17,110 nt of DNA from Bacteroidales bacterium. GTDB lineage: Bacteria > Bacteroidota > Bacteroidia > Bacteroidales > Muribaculaceae. The notes beneath the pieces were generated by a model. The model saw only the letters and a list, made by a program, of their open reading frames with translations, was not told the DNA's origin and did no database searches. Of the stretch, positions 6,601 to 13,224 are shown one piece after another (the first letter of the stretch is position 1; each line of letters opens with the position of its first letter). The translations under genes were made by a program, and so were the position numbers. Location of the stretch: assembly GCA_900752535.1 (NCBI GenBank), contig CAADVV010000167.1:1-17110 (forward strand), given 5' to 3'.

Positions 6601-8656
6601 ACTTAAGGAATTGAAAATGAAAATCAACGAGCGGAAAGACGATGCGGTGGACTTTCACTCGATGGGCATAGACCACATATTTGTCGATGAATGCCACATT
6701 TTCAAGAACTTAATATTTCAGACACGCCACACGAGGGTTGCCGGTATCGGCAATACCAAAGGCTCGCAAAGGGCGATGAACCTGCTGTTTGCCATCCGTG
6801 ACATTCAGCACCGGACAGGACGTGACCTCGGCGCAACATTCCTTTCGGGCACGGTGGTTGTGAACGCCCTGACCGAACTGTATGTGATGTTTAAGTACCT
6901 TAGACCAAGAGAATTGCAACGTCAGCAGATTTCTTGCTTCGATGCGTGGGCGGCGATATTTACGCAGAAAACAGCCGATTATGAACTGAACGTGACAGGT
7001 GCAATCAAGCGTAAAGAGCGTTTCCGCACCTACATCAAAGTGCCGGAACTGGCAATGTTCCTGCGTGAGATTACCGACTACCGCACCGCCGACATGATAA
7101 ACCTCGATGTACCGGATAAAAATGTGCGCTTTCTTTCTCATGCGCCCACTATCCAGCAGGAGGAAATGATAGGCCGTTTGGTTTCCTTTGCACACAGCGG
7201 ACAGTGGGAGGATTTGGGACTTGATACGCCCGAACCCGACAATCTCGACAAGGCAAAAATGTTGGTAGCTACCAATGTGGCACGAAAAATGGCTCTCGAT
7301 ATGCGTTTGTTGGGCGACAAGTTCAGCGACGATGCCGAAAACAAGGCTTCAATCTGTGCAAGAACAATCTATGAATATTATATGCGCTCAAATGAAAACC
7401 GGGGTACGCAGTTCGTGTTCAGCGACCTCGGCACATACAAGCCGAATGAGTGGAACGTATATACCGACATCAAAGAAAAGTTGGTGAACCTCGGTATTCC
7501 GACCGATGAAGTGCAGTTTATCCAGTGTGCTACCACCGAAAGGGCAAGAAAACGCCTGTTCGAGGACATGAACAACGGCAAGGTGCGTGTGCTTTTCGGC
7601 AGCACCACCATGTTAGGAACAGGGGTGAACGCCCAGCAGAGGGCTGTAGCGGTGCATCATTTGGAGATTCCCTGGCGACCGGCTGACATGGAGCAGCGCA
7701 ACGGCAGGGCGGTACGCAAGGGCAACACCGTGAAACTGTGGGGCGGCAACGTGGTGGATGTGGTGATTTACGGCACGGAAAAGACACTTGATGCCTACAA
7801 ATTCAATTTGCTGAAAAACAAGCAGATGTTCATCAACCAAATCAATAACGGCACAATCGCCGTGCGCCGTATCGACGAGGGCGGCATGGACGAGGACAAC
7901 GGCATGAACTTCGCCGAGTTCGTGGCAATCCTTTCCGGCAACACCGATTTGCTGAACAAGGCAAAACTCGACAACAAGATTATGCAGTTGGAAAAGGAAC
8001 AGACCATTTTCAAGAAAGAACGCATCCGTGCCGAGCGGAAAATAACCGCCGGACAGGAAGATATGGCAAAGACACAGCGTACAAAGGCCGGTTTCATCAA
8101 GGATTGGGAATACTTCAACTCTTACGAGGGGACAAAAGTAACACAACTTCTCAACCTGCCACAAGCTACAGCCGAGGAAACAGGCCGGGAATTACACCGC
8201 ATCGCCAAAACCTACCGTAGCGGAGCGTATGGTACGATTGGCACGTTTACAGGGCTGAATTTGCTGGTACGCAGCGAGTACAGCATAAACGGTACATTTG
8301 ACCGAAACACGTTCTTTGTCGAGGGGACAAGCGGGCTTAAATACCGTTGTGGACTGACAGGTGCGTTACCGCTTGGCTTCGTGGAATCTGCTCAATATCC
8401 GCAGGCTACACTAAACAAATTGCCCTCACTTATTGAGAAGCAACAAAAGACGGTGGAGCGGATTGAAAGCGAAATCCCCATATTGCAGGACATCGTTGGC
8501 CGCCAGTGGAGCAAAGCCGATGAATTGGTAAAACTCAAACTGGAGTGCAAGGAGCTGCAGCGGAAGATTGACGAAAGTCTCAAGGATGCGGAACGCTCTC
8601 TAACTCCATCCGAAACAACGGCTGCCGAATACGAACCTACTACTAAGGCCGCTTAA
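3683..8656 (+). CDS. N6-adenine DNA methylase / SNF2-like helicase fusion (1657 aa)
   Basis: N-terminal methylase: EPSAGIGGFL (121-130) is the S-adenosylmethionine motif I, YAIEKDP (140-146) follows, and SNIPFG (184-189) sits where N6-adenine methylases have (D/N)PPF, with Ile replacing the first Pro. C-terminal superfamily 2 helicase: Walker A EVGTGKT (834-840), DECH box (1002-1005), and motif VI QRNGRAVRKG (1338-1347). A charged coiled coil (about 1415-1465) and a helical tail follow. Such fusions are common on Bacteroidales conjugative elements and plasmids. Possible roles are DNA modification against host restriction, or remodelling during replication or transfer; neither is proven here. 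The start at 3683 is the first ATG after the L1 leader. A longer frame at 3520 is in another phase and only a shadow. The gene stands alone, closed by a terminator at 8680. The domain calls are secure; the activity of the NIPF site is uncertain. Confidence 0.92.
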   Translation: MSYNKLKSLVANVEAIKTALQIHIQGRQATPEEKETLSQYSGFGGIKEVLNIGTDKPVSGDMEEPIRRLQELIDTYPYFTEAMKASVLTAFYTPKFLIDVVAKQIHATFKDNELQMRSFLEPSAGIGGFLPVAMSDTCGYAIEKDPVSGLILSLLNDNTVTRTAGFETIDEQGFEHTKFDVIASNIPFGNFRVFDAELWKKGGIYEQATKTIHNYFFVKALELLNEGGLLAFVTSRGVADTPSNKFVREYLVNHADLISAIRMPDTLFMYTSGIEVGSDLLIFQKHTHKAALSQREQLFLQVGREKADTTGAMTEYANKLFTLPKTTLATGSRIAMNQYGKYVRKYQWQGDENAMSQYLAALLKLDFGRYFRKSLFTSEGQDGIHTQMSLFGSVAVKQPPKGRRAYTDEPEAWMKEGAMVLFEGQVGIIRYRKSELYQETATDFVPVDEGKVNTERANDYFSIRKAYFELAIKEQEEQTEQPHLRERLNACYDAFVAKWGFFHSNDNKEFIMLDSLGVEVFTIEMQVKGDIFKSDIMREPVAFKKIDTTVQLTPGEALASCLNFYGCVDMDYLMQTTGKDEDEVIDDLKGEIFYNPATGEWEHKGKFIAGNVIAKSKETGSYLPDLTGKEKDWTETAVKALEEAIPEAIPYEELDINMGERWIDTKLYADFATELFGTETDVMYFDVNDTYLVRLQGYSPVVYNTYSVKNYNGEDLFVHALQDTVPEITKEIERNGEAVRVPDEEAIQEAATKIQEIRNRFNQWLDCQPIEVRDELVRVYNERFNCYVRPHYDGSAQTFPQLSFENFPYDSLYPSQKDAIWMIKQNGGGICWHEVGTGKTMIMCVSAYEMKRLGLVQKPLIIGLKANVHEIADTFRKAYPSAKVLYPGKEDFTPANRKEVFSKIKNNNWDCIILTHDQFAKIPQSEQTMIDIFTEELADVERNLEVLEQSTMRYRSGKMQDGLEKRKQNLAAKLKELKMKINERKDDAVDFHSMGIDHIFVDECHIFKNLIFQTRHTRVAGIGNTKGSQRAMNLLFAIRDIQHRTGRDLGATFLSGTVVVNALTELYVMFKYLRPRELQRQQISCFDAWAAIFTQKTADYELNVTGAIKRKERFRTYIKVPELAMFLREITDYRTADMINLDVPDKNVRFLSHAPTIQQEEMIGRLVSFAHSGQWEDLGLDTPEPDNLDKAKMLVATNVARKMALDMRLLGDKFSDDAENKASICARTIYEYYMRSNENRGTQFVFSDLGTYKPNEWNVYTDIKEKLVNLGIPTDEVQFIQCATTERARKRLFEDMNNGKVRVLFGSTTMLGTGVNAQQRAVAVHHLEIPWRPADMEQRNGRAVRKGNTVKLWGGNVVDVVIYGTEKTLDAYKFNLLKNKQMFINQINNGTIAVRRIDEGGMDEDNGMNFAEFVAILSGNTDLLNKAKLDNKIMQLEKEQTIFKKERIRAERKITAGQEDMAKTQRTKAGFIKDWEYFNSYEGTKVTQLLNLPQATAEETGRELHRIAKTYRSGAYGTIGTFTGLNLLVRSEYSINGTFDRNTFFVEGTSGLKYRCGLTGALPLGFVESAQYPQATLNKLPSLIEKQQKTVERIESEIPILQDIVGRQWSKADELVKLKLECKELQRKIDESLKDAERSLTPSETTAAEYEPTTKAA

Positions 8657-8679
8657 ACCATAATCATATCTTAACCTTT

Positions 8680-8719
8680 TCCCTCTGTTCGGTTGCGATA
8701 ACTCGACAGGGGGATTTTT
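8680..8719 (+). terminator. Rho-independent terminator of the methylase-helicase gene
   Basis: TCCCTCTGT (8680-8688) pairs with ACAGGGGGA (8706-8714, one G-U). The stem continues inward through TCGGTT/AACTCGA with bulges around loop GCGAT, and TTTTT (8715-8719) follows. It starts 24 bases after the stop. Its 5' arm is also complementary to the gene's own leader. Confidence 0.85.
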
Positions 8720-8800
8720 CTTGTACTCCGATCTGATGGCGGCAATATCCATTTATATACACCTCCCAAATAGGCTTTACTTCACTGCTATACAGTCGAT

Positions 8801-8980
8801 ACTAAATGTAGTACATACTAATGTTAGTAAAGTAGGATATCAGGAAATCTCCCGTTGCAAAGGATAGTATGCACTACATTTAGTCAATCAGTATTTTAGT
8901 ATAGTAGTAGATACTACGATACTAAAATGTAATAAAGTAGTAAAATAGTACACACTAATCATAGTAAATACTAAAAATAG
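8801..8980. repeat. A/T-rich TAGTA/TACTA repeat field, candidate parS or ParA-operon operator
   Basis: A 19-bp inverted repeat, ACTAAATGTAGTACATACT (8801-8819) against 8866-8884 with one mismatch, is followed to 8980 by many short TAGTA, AGTA, TACTA and ACTAA units on both strands. It lies directly upstream of parA, where partition loci carry centromere and operator repeats. Function inferred. Confidence 0.55.
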
Positions 8981-8983
8981 TAG

Positions 8984-8991
8984 TATCTTTG
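8984..8991 (+). promoter_or_regulatory. -7 box of the parA operon
   Basis: TATCTTTG matches TAnnTTTG, 24 bases before the parA ATG. No clear TTTG -33 box is seen. The A/T repeat field runs up to the box, which suggests that a partition protein bound there controls the promoter. Confidence 0.5.
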
Positions 8992-9015
8992 TATCAGAAA
9001 TAAAGATAGGAATTT

Positions 9016-9771
9016 ATGGCAAAGATAATCGCTGTTTTGAACCACAAGGGCGGTGTCGGAAAGACGACCACCACCATCAATCTTGCTGCCGCATTGCAGC
9101 AGAAGAAAAAGCGTGTACTGCTCATCGACATGGACGGTCAGGCAAACCTCACGGAATCCTGCGGTCTCTCCATCGAAGAGGAACGGACGGTGTACGGAGC
9201 AATGAAAGGTGAATACCCGTTAACGGTATTCGAGTTAAATAATGGCCTTTCCGTTGTACCGTCCTGCCTTGATTTGTCAGCGGCAGAATCCGAGCTTATC
9301 AATGAGCCGGGGCGGGAATTAATACTGAAAGGGCTGATTGCAAAATTGCTTGAAACCCGTAAATTCGACTATATCCTGATTGACTGTCCGCCCTCGCTGG
9401 GTTTGCTGACACTCAACGCACTTACATCTGCGGATTTCTTGATTATCCCGGTACAGGCGCCATTCCTCGCCATGCGCGGAATGGCGAAGATTACAAATGT
9501 GGTCGAGATTGTCAAAACCCGTTTGAACCCGAATCTGAACATCGGCGGAATTGTCATCACACAGTTTGACAAGCGCAAGACGCTCAACAAGAGTGTTGCG
9601 GAACTCATCAACGAATCATTCTGCGACAAAGTGTTCAAGACCGTCATCCGGGACAATGTGGCATTGGCCGAAGCTCCGATAAAGGGTCTGAACATCTTTG
9701 AATACAACAAGAACAGCAACGGGGCAAAGGACTACATGGAGTTAGCAAAAGAAGTGTTGAAATTAAAGTAA
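9016..9771 (+). CDS. parA: ParA-family partition ATPase
   Basis: 251 residues, the Soj-like size without an N-terminal DNA-binding extension. Deviant Walker A is KGGVGKTT (11-18), Walker A' LIDMDGQAN (36-44, Gly where most have Pro), and Walker B LIDCPPSLG (121-129). The C-terminal PIKGLNIFEYNKNSNGAKDYMEL is typical of ParA. These ATPases form ATP-dependent dimers on nonspecific DNA and move ParB-parS cargo. The operon starts with an A/T repeat region and -7 box, and the next gene begins 7 bases after the stop, so parA and the ribbon-helix-helix gene form one unit ended by the terminator at 10071. Conjugative elements of Bacteroidales often carry such genes beside transfer genes, so a role in positioning DNA for transfer is possible too. 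Confidence 0.93.
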   Translation: MAKIIAVLNHKGGVGKTTTTINLAAALQQKKKRVLLIDMDGQANLTESCGLSIEEERTVYGAMKGEYPLTVFELNNGLSVVPSCLDLSAAESELINEPGRELILKGLIAKLLETRKFDYILIDCPPSLGLLTLNALTSADFLIIPVQAPFLAMRGMAKITNVVEIVKTRLNPNLNIGGIVITQFDKRKTLNKSVAELINESFCDKVFKTVIRDNVALAEAPIKGLNIFEYNKNSNGAKDYMELAKEVLKLK

Positions 9772-9778
9772 AGACGAT

Positions 9779-10033
9779 ATGAGCAAAAGTGATTCATTGA
9801 AAAACGGCATGAGAAGCGGACTGGACGGCTTGCTGTCATCCACCGGGAAGTCCACGCAAAAGAAAGAGCCTGCACCGGTCAAAGCGGAAAAAGAACCTGC
9901 CGTGCATTGCAATTTTGTTATCGACAAGAGTATTCATACCCGGATGAAATACCTCGCTATCGAGAAGAATATGTCGCTCCGAAATATTGTGAACGAGGCG
10001 ATGAAAGAGTATTTGGAAAAGCACGAGAAATAA
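9779..10033 (+). CDS. Ribbon-helix-helix DNA-binding partner of ParA (84 aa)
   Basis: The first 45 residues are polar and low-complexity (Ser, Lys, Pro, Glu; QKKEPAPVKAEKEPA), probably disordered. Residues 44-84 form a ribbon-helix-helix: the strand HCNFVIDKSIHTRMK, then the helices KYLAIEKN and SLRNIVNEAMKEYLEKH. This matches small centromere-binding or repressor proteins (ParG/omega-like, or the short DUF3408-like proteins beside ParA in Bacteroidales elements). It is 7 bases after parA and clearly cotranscribed. The likely jobs are binding the repeats at 8801-8980, repressing the operon and stimulating ParA; all are inferred from the fold and position. An RHH protein together with a separate ParB-like protein downstream is notable, and which one is the true centromere adaptor cannot be told from sequence. 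Confidence 0.75.
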   Translation: MSKSDSLKNGMRSGLDGLLSSTGKSTQKKEPAPVKAEKEPAVHCNFVIDKSIHTRMKYLAIEKNMSLRNIVNEAMKEYLEKHEK

Positions 10034-10037
10034 CCGG

Positions 10038-10110
10038 GGCGGCAATCCGCCCAATCAACTTTTATACCATACCGCTATCTTATGGCACATGTCCACAAGG
10101 TAGCGGTTTT
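10038..10110 (+). terminator. Hairpin and terminator of the parA operon
   Basis: A small hairpin GGGCGG-CAAT-CCGCCC lies just after the stop. A stronger terminator follows: ACCGCTATCTT (10071-10081) pairs with AAGGTAGCGGT (10097-10107, one G-U), then TTTT to 10110. Confidence 0.8.
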
Positions 10111-10223
10111 CCCGTTTATACCCCTGGCTGTTCTCCTGCTCTATTCGCCTCTTATAGCTGCAATGCTGCATTTCCCCTTTCTATCCATTCCTCTTGCCGC
10201 TTGTCCGGTCTCGTTCCTGCCAT

Positions 10224-10463
10224 CGCCGGTTGGTTTTCCAGACGCAAATTTGGACTGCCGCGCTTGATTTCATCGCTTTGAAGTGCATTTCTCGTAAAAT
10301 TCTTCCTTTCCGTGAAAGAGTAATTTTCCGGAAAAAGCGTTGAAAATAGCTTGTTCGTCAGTCCCTTGAAGCATCTGTAAATCCCAAGCGGTTCAGGCAG
10401 AAAAAAGAACCGAAAAGAGGGAAAAATAACAAAACAAATATCAACCAATTAAATTTTATGATT
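10224..10463 (+). promoter_or_regulatory. Leader L2 of the parB-like gene (repeat family)
   Basis: Noncoding. GCCGGTTGGTTTT, GCGCTTGAT and AAATTCTTCCTTTCC..GAAAGAGTAATT are shared in order with L3. Stems AAAATT/AATTTT and CTTTC/GAAAG fit within the core (about 10296-10329). The hairpin CGGTTC/GAACCG (10389-10412) is followed by GAAAAGAGGGAAAAATAA. The upstream stretch 10111-10223 holds CCTCTTATAGC, also seen before L1 (3192-3202), and no gene. Confidence 0.6.
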
Positions 10464-12191
10464 ATGGCAACAACAGCAGTTCAAGCAGTAGAGAAGAACA
10501 TCACATCGGTAGCATTGGCAGACATTCAGTCGAGCAGTTACAACCCACGCAAGAACTTTGACGAGACAAGCCTTGCGGAACTTGCCGAGAGCATCCGTCA
10601 GCAGGGAGTGCTTCAGCCTATCGGTGTGCGCCCTATTGCGGACAACCGTTTCGAGATTGTCTTTGGAGAACGCAGATACCGTGCTTCCCTCATGGCTGAA
10701 TTGGCGGAAATTCCGGCTACCGTCATGGAAATTTCAGACGAGACAGCCGAGGAAATGGCAATCACCGAGAACCTGCATCGCAAGGATGTTACCCCGATTG
10801 AGGAAGCCAATGCCTACCAAAAACTCATAGACAGCGGTCGCCACGATGTCCAATCCTTGACCGTGCAGTTCGGCAAGACGGAAGCGTATATCCGTACACG
10901 ACTTAAATTCGTTTCCTTGATACCCGAAATCGCCGTGCTGTTGGAACAGGACGAAATCACAATCAGCGTGGCAAGTGAAATCTGCCGTTATGGGGAAGAG
11001 ATACAGCGTGAGGTGTACGACCAACATCTGAAAGAGGGGGTGCAGTACAATAGTTGGCGAGGCATGAAAGCCTCCGAGGTGGCACAGAGCATCGAACGGC
11101 AATATACCGCAGACCTCAATCGCTATTCATTTGACAAAACCCTTTGTCTTTCATGTCCCCACAATACCAATAACATGATGTTATTCTGTGAGGGTAGTTG
11201 CGGAAATTGCGCCAACCGTGCTTGTCTTGTGGAAATGAACACATCGCACCTTACCGAAAAGGCTATGCGGCTCATGGAACAGCACCCTGCCGTTCCCCTC
11301 TGCCACGAAAGCTACAATTACAATGAAGCCGTCGTCGACCGACTTACCGCTATAGGCTACGAGGTGGAAAGTCTTAAAACCTATGCAACGAAATACCCCG
11401 AATGCCCCCAAGCTCCTCAAAAAGAGGATTACGATACCACCGAGGAATACGAGGAAGCAGTAAAGGATTACGAGCAGAAATTGAACGGCTACACCGAGAA
11501 ATGCGAAGCAATCCGCACCCGAAGCGAAGCAGGAGAAATCTCCCTCTATCTCCGTATTGAGAGCAACGACATTACACTGTGCTATGTTGCAAATACCGCT
11601 ACAACCGCAAACGGTACGGCAACCAAAATGCCGCTTTCACCTATCGAGAAGTTGGAAAAGCAGGACAAACGCAACAAGGAGATTGCCCTCGAAAAGACCG
11701 TTGAAGACACCAAAAAGCGGATTTTAGAGGTCGATATGTCAGAGCGCAAATTTGGGCAGGACGAGGAGAAAATGGTGTATTTCTTCCTGCTCTCCTCACT
11801 CCGCAAAGAGCATTTCAATGAGGTGGGAATTGAAGATAAAGGCTCTTATTACTACCTTACGAGCGAGGACAAAATGCGCATCATCGAGAACCTTACCGCC
11901 AAGCAGAAAGCCGTTATCCGCAGGGATTATCTGATTGCCAATTTCAAGGACGCATTCGGTAACAACGCCACAGCCTCCCTGTTGCTTGACTTCGCTCAAA
12001 AGCATATGCCCGAAGAACTTGCCAATATCCAAGACGGATATAATGAAGTGTACGAAAAGCGACACCAACGCATCGAGGAAAAGAAAGCCGCTTTGCAGGA
12101 ACAAGCCACGCAGGAAGCGGAACAACCCGATGAACCGCAACCCGAAGCGGAAGCACAGACCGAACCGCAAGCGGAAGAAATAGCTGCCTGA
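10464..12191 (+). CDS. ParB/Spo0J-like protein with cysteine cluster (575 aa)
   Basis: The ParB N-terminal CTP-binding core is evident: YNPRKNFDE (26-34), GERRYRAS (68-75) and TENLHRKDVTPIEEA (101-115), then a helix-turn-helix region (about 127-150). This is followed by six cysteines at 228, 231, 242, 246, 249 and 254 (CxxC-x10-CxxxCxxC-x4-C), probably a zinc site. The C-terminal half is charged and helical and ends in a Gln/Glu/Pro-rich tail. At 575 residues it is about twice Spo0J length, like the ParB-domain proteins of Bacteroidales mobile elements. I prefer the ATG at 10464 to the one at 10458, because the distance from the A/T leader matches that in the 12636 gene. It has its own leader and terminator, separate from parA. 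It may be a true partition protein or a ParB-fold CTP switch with another job, such as transfer or gene control. Confidence 0.88.
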   Translation: MATTAVQAVEKNITSVALADIQSSSYNPRKNFDETSLAELAESIRQQGVLQPIGVRPIADNRFEIVFGERRYRASLMAELAEIPATVMEISDETAEEMAITENLHRKDVTPIEEANAYQKLIDSGRHDVQSLTVQFGKTEAYIRTRLKFVSLIPEIAVLLEQDEITISVASEICRYGEEIQREVYDQHLKEGVQYNSWRGMKASEVAQSIERQYTADLNRYSFDKTLCLSCPHNTNNMMLFCEGSCGNCANRACLVEMNTSHLTEKAMRLMEQHPAVPLCHESYNYNEAVVDRLTAIGYEVESLKTYATKYPECPQAPQKEDYDTTEEYEEAVKDYEQKLNGYTEKCEAIRTRSEAGEISLYLRIESNDITLCYVANTATTANGTATKMPLSPIEKLEKQDKRNKEIALEKTVEDTKKRILEVDMSERKFGQDEEKMVYFFLLSSLRKEHFNEVGIEDKGSYYYLTSEDKMRIIENLTAKQKAVIRRDYLIANFKDAFGNNATASLLLDFAQKHMPEELANIQDGYNEVYEKRHQRIEEKKAALQEQATQEAEQPDEPQPEAEAQTEPQAEEIAA

Positions 12192-12212
12192 CAAATGTTG
12201 TTGTCATAACGG

Positions 12213-12250
12213 ATAGGGGGAGGGAGAAATCCGCCCTCTATTCATTTTTG
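12213..12250 (+). terminator. Terminator after the parB-like gene
   Basis: ATAGGGGGAGG (12213-12223) pairs with CCGCCCTCTAT (12231-12241), with one G-U and one A-G mismatch, followed by TTCATTTTT. It closely resembles the inner stem at 3315-3350. Confidence 0.65.
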
Positions 12251-12404
12251 TATGCTCCGGACAAAGGACCCAAGTACCTCTTCTAACTTTCTGACGAACC
12301 CGTCACCACCCGCCCTTCTTCCATTCATAGCTTCCGTTTCCTCTCTTTTTTACCATTTTCAACTTCCCTTTTATAGCGTTTCCCCGGCTTCGTCCCCTGT
12401 CAGC

Positions 12405-12635
12405 CCCGGTTTGGTTTTATCAGATGCAAAGGTCGGCCGTCGCGCTTGATCCGGCGGCTTAAAGTGAATTTCCTGCAAATTCTTCCTTTCCTCAGAAAGA
12501 GTAATTGGCAGGAAAAGCCTTCCGTATGAAGCTGTACCGACAACCGTGTACCGCATCCATAAAATCCCAAAGCGGTTCCGACAGAAAGGAACCGAACGGA
12601 GGGAAGAAAAAAACAAATCATTAAAATTCAAGATT
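12405..12635 (+). promoter_or_regulatory. Leader L3 of the small-gene operon (repeat family)
   Basis: Noncoding. The order CCGGTTTGGTTTT, ATGCAAAGGTCGG, GCGCTTGAT, AAATTCTTCCTTTCC..GAAAGAGTAATT and GGAAAAGC matches L2. An outer stem TTTCCTGC/GCAGGAAA encloses CTTTC/GAAAG. Hairpin CGGTTCC/GGAACCG (12573-12594), then GAACGGAGGGAA. The stretch 12251-12404 has no recognisable gene. Confidence 0.6.
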
Positions 12636-12911
12636 ATGGACAACATCAAGGAAAGCAAGGAGTACCAGCTCGCCAAAGACTGGGAAAGGGCAGTGAACGA
12701 TTACGGCTTCACCCCCAAACGGTTTGCAGCCGCTATCCCCGAAATGCACCCCACACTGCAGCAAAGCCTTTACAGGTTGGTAAAAGAGTGTATCGTGGTC
12801 ATGGCGGACGAGACACGCAACTACGACGACCGCAACCGTGCATCGCACGAGGAAGCGAAGTGCATCATGGAATACCTCAAGGCTCACGGGAAACACATCC
12901 CATTAAGATAA
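12636..12911 (+). CDS. Hypothetical protein (91 aa), first gene of a small operon
   Basis: A 91-residue, largely helical and charged protein: MDNIKESKEYQLAKDWERAV, then a segment KRFAAAIPEMHPTLQQSLYRLVKECIVVMAD and a basic C-terminus (YLKAHGKHIPLR). No family is recognised. An in-frame upstream ATG at 12546 would place 30 lysine/arginine-rich residues across the CGGTTCC hairpin of leader L3, so I reject it in favour of 12636, whose distance from the leader matches the parB-like gene. The next gene begins 7 bases after its stop. As the first gene of a three-gene unit under an L3 leader, it is probably regulated together with the methylase-helicase and parB-like genes. The function is unknown. 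Confidence 0.75.
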   Translation: MDNIKESKEYQLAKDWERAVNDYGFTPKRFAAAIPEMHPTLQQSLYRLVKECIVVMADETRNYDDRNRASHEEAKCIMEYLKAHGKHIPLR

Positions 12912-12918
12912 CAGATGT

Positions 12919-13191
12919 ATGAAAACGAAAGAACTACAATTTGACGGCAATATCTACATCTGCCGTATCGTGAAATCCAACGAAGGTGAAGAATTACTTA
13001 TCGGCTCTACCGCTCTGCTCGATGCACTTCATCCGGGCAGTTTCGAGGACGAAAACGAAGGTTTTGCAAGTAAGGAAGCCGAACAAATATATGACGAGGT
13101 TTTCTTTTTCACCGATGCGAAAACCCTCAAATTACCGGACGATGAACTCATCACGGAATTAAAAGAGGATAACCCCGAATGGTTCAACTAA
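12919..13191 (+). CDS. Hypothetical acidic protein (90 aa)
   Basis: A 90-residue protein starting MKTKELQFDGNIYICRIVKS. The N-terminus is a short beta-hairpin region, and the rest is strongly acidic (FEDENEGFASKEAEQIYDEV, ending LPDDELITELKEDNPEWFN). No motif is recognised. A small acidic protein on a mobile element could be a nucleic-acid mimic such as an anti-restriction factor, but nothing specific supports that. Cotranscription with the 12636 gene is very likely (7-base gap), and 33 bases separate it from the next gene. Confidence 0.7.
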   Translation: MKTKELQFDGNIYICRIVKSNEGEELLIGSTALLDALHPGSFEDENEGFASKEAEQIYDEVFFFTDAKTLKLPDDELITELKEDNPEWFN

Positions 13192-13224
13192 CATAAATCA
13201 ATAATCATATTAAAAATCAAAGTT

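Noticed and set aside
6125..6697. 190-codon minus-strand frame within the helicase region
   Set aside because: Antisense shadow of conserved helicase motifs; no promoter or homology signs.
7613..8164. 183-codon minus-strand frame
   Set aside because: Antisense shadow of the helicase C-terminal part, His/Leu/Val-rich as expected from reverse reading.
8801..8980. A CRISPR array in the A/T repeat field
   Set aside because: Repeats are very short, irregular and in both orientations, with no spacer structure and no cas genes.
9907..10281. 124-codon plus-strand frame overlapping the RHH gene
   Set aside because: It runs through the RHH gene, two hairpins and the terminator; its translation is low in any recognisable pattern.
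10152..10448. 98-codon minus-strand frame covering leader L2
   Set aside because: It reads the conserved leader backward; L1 and L3 do not preserve such a frame.
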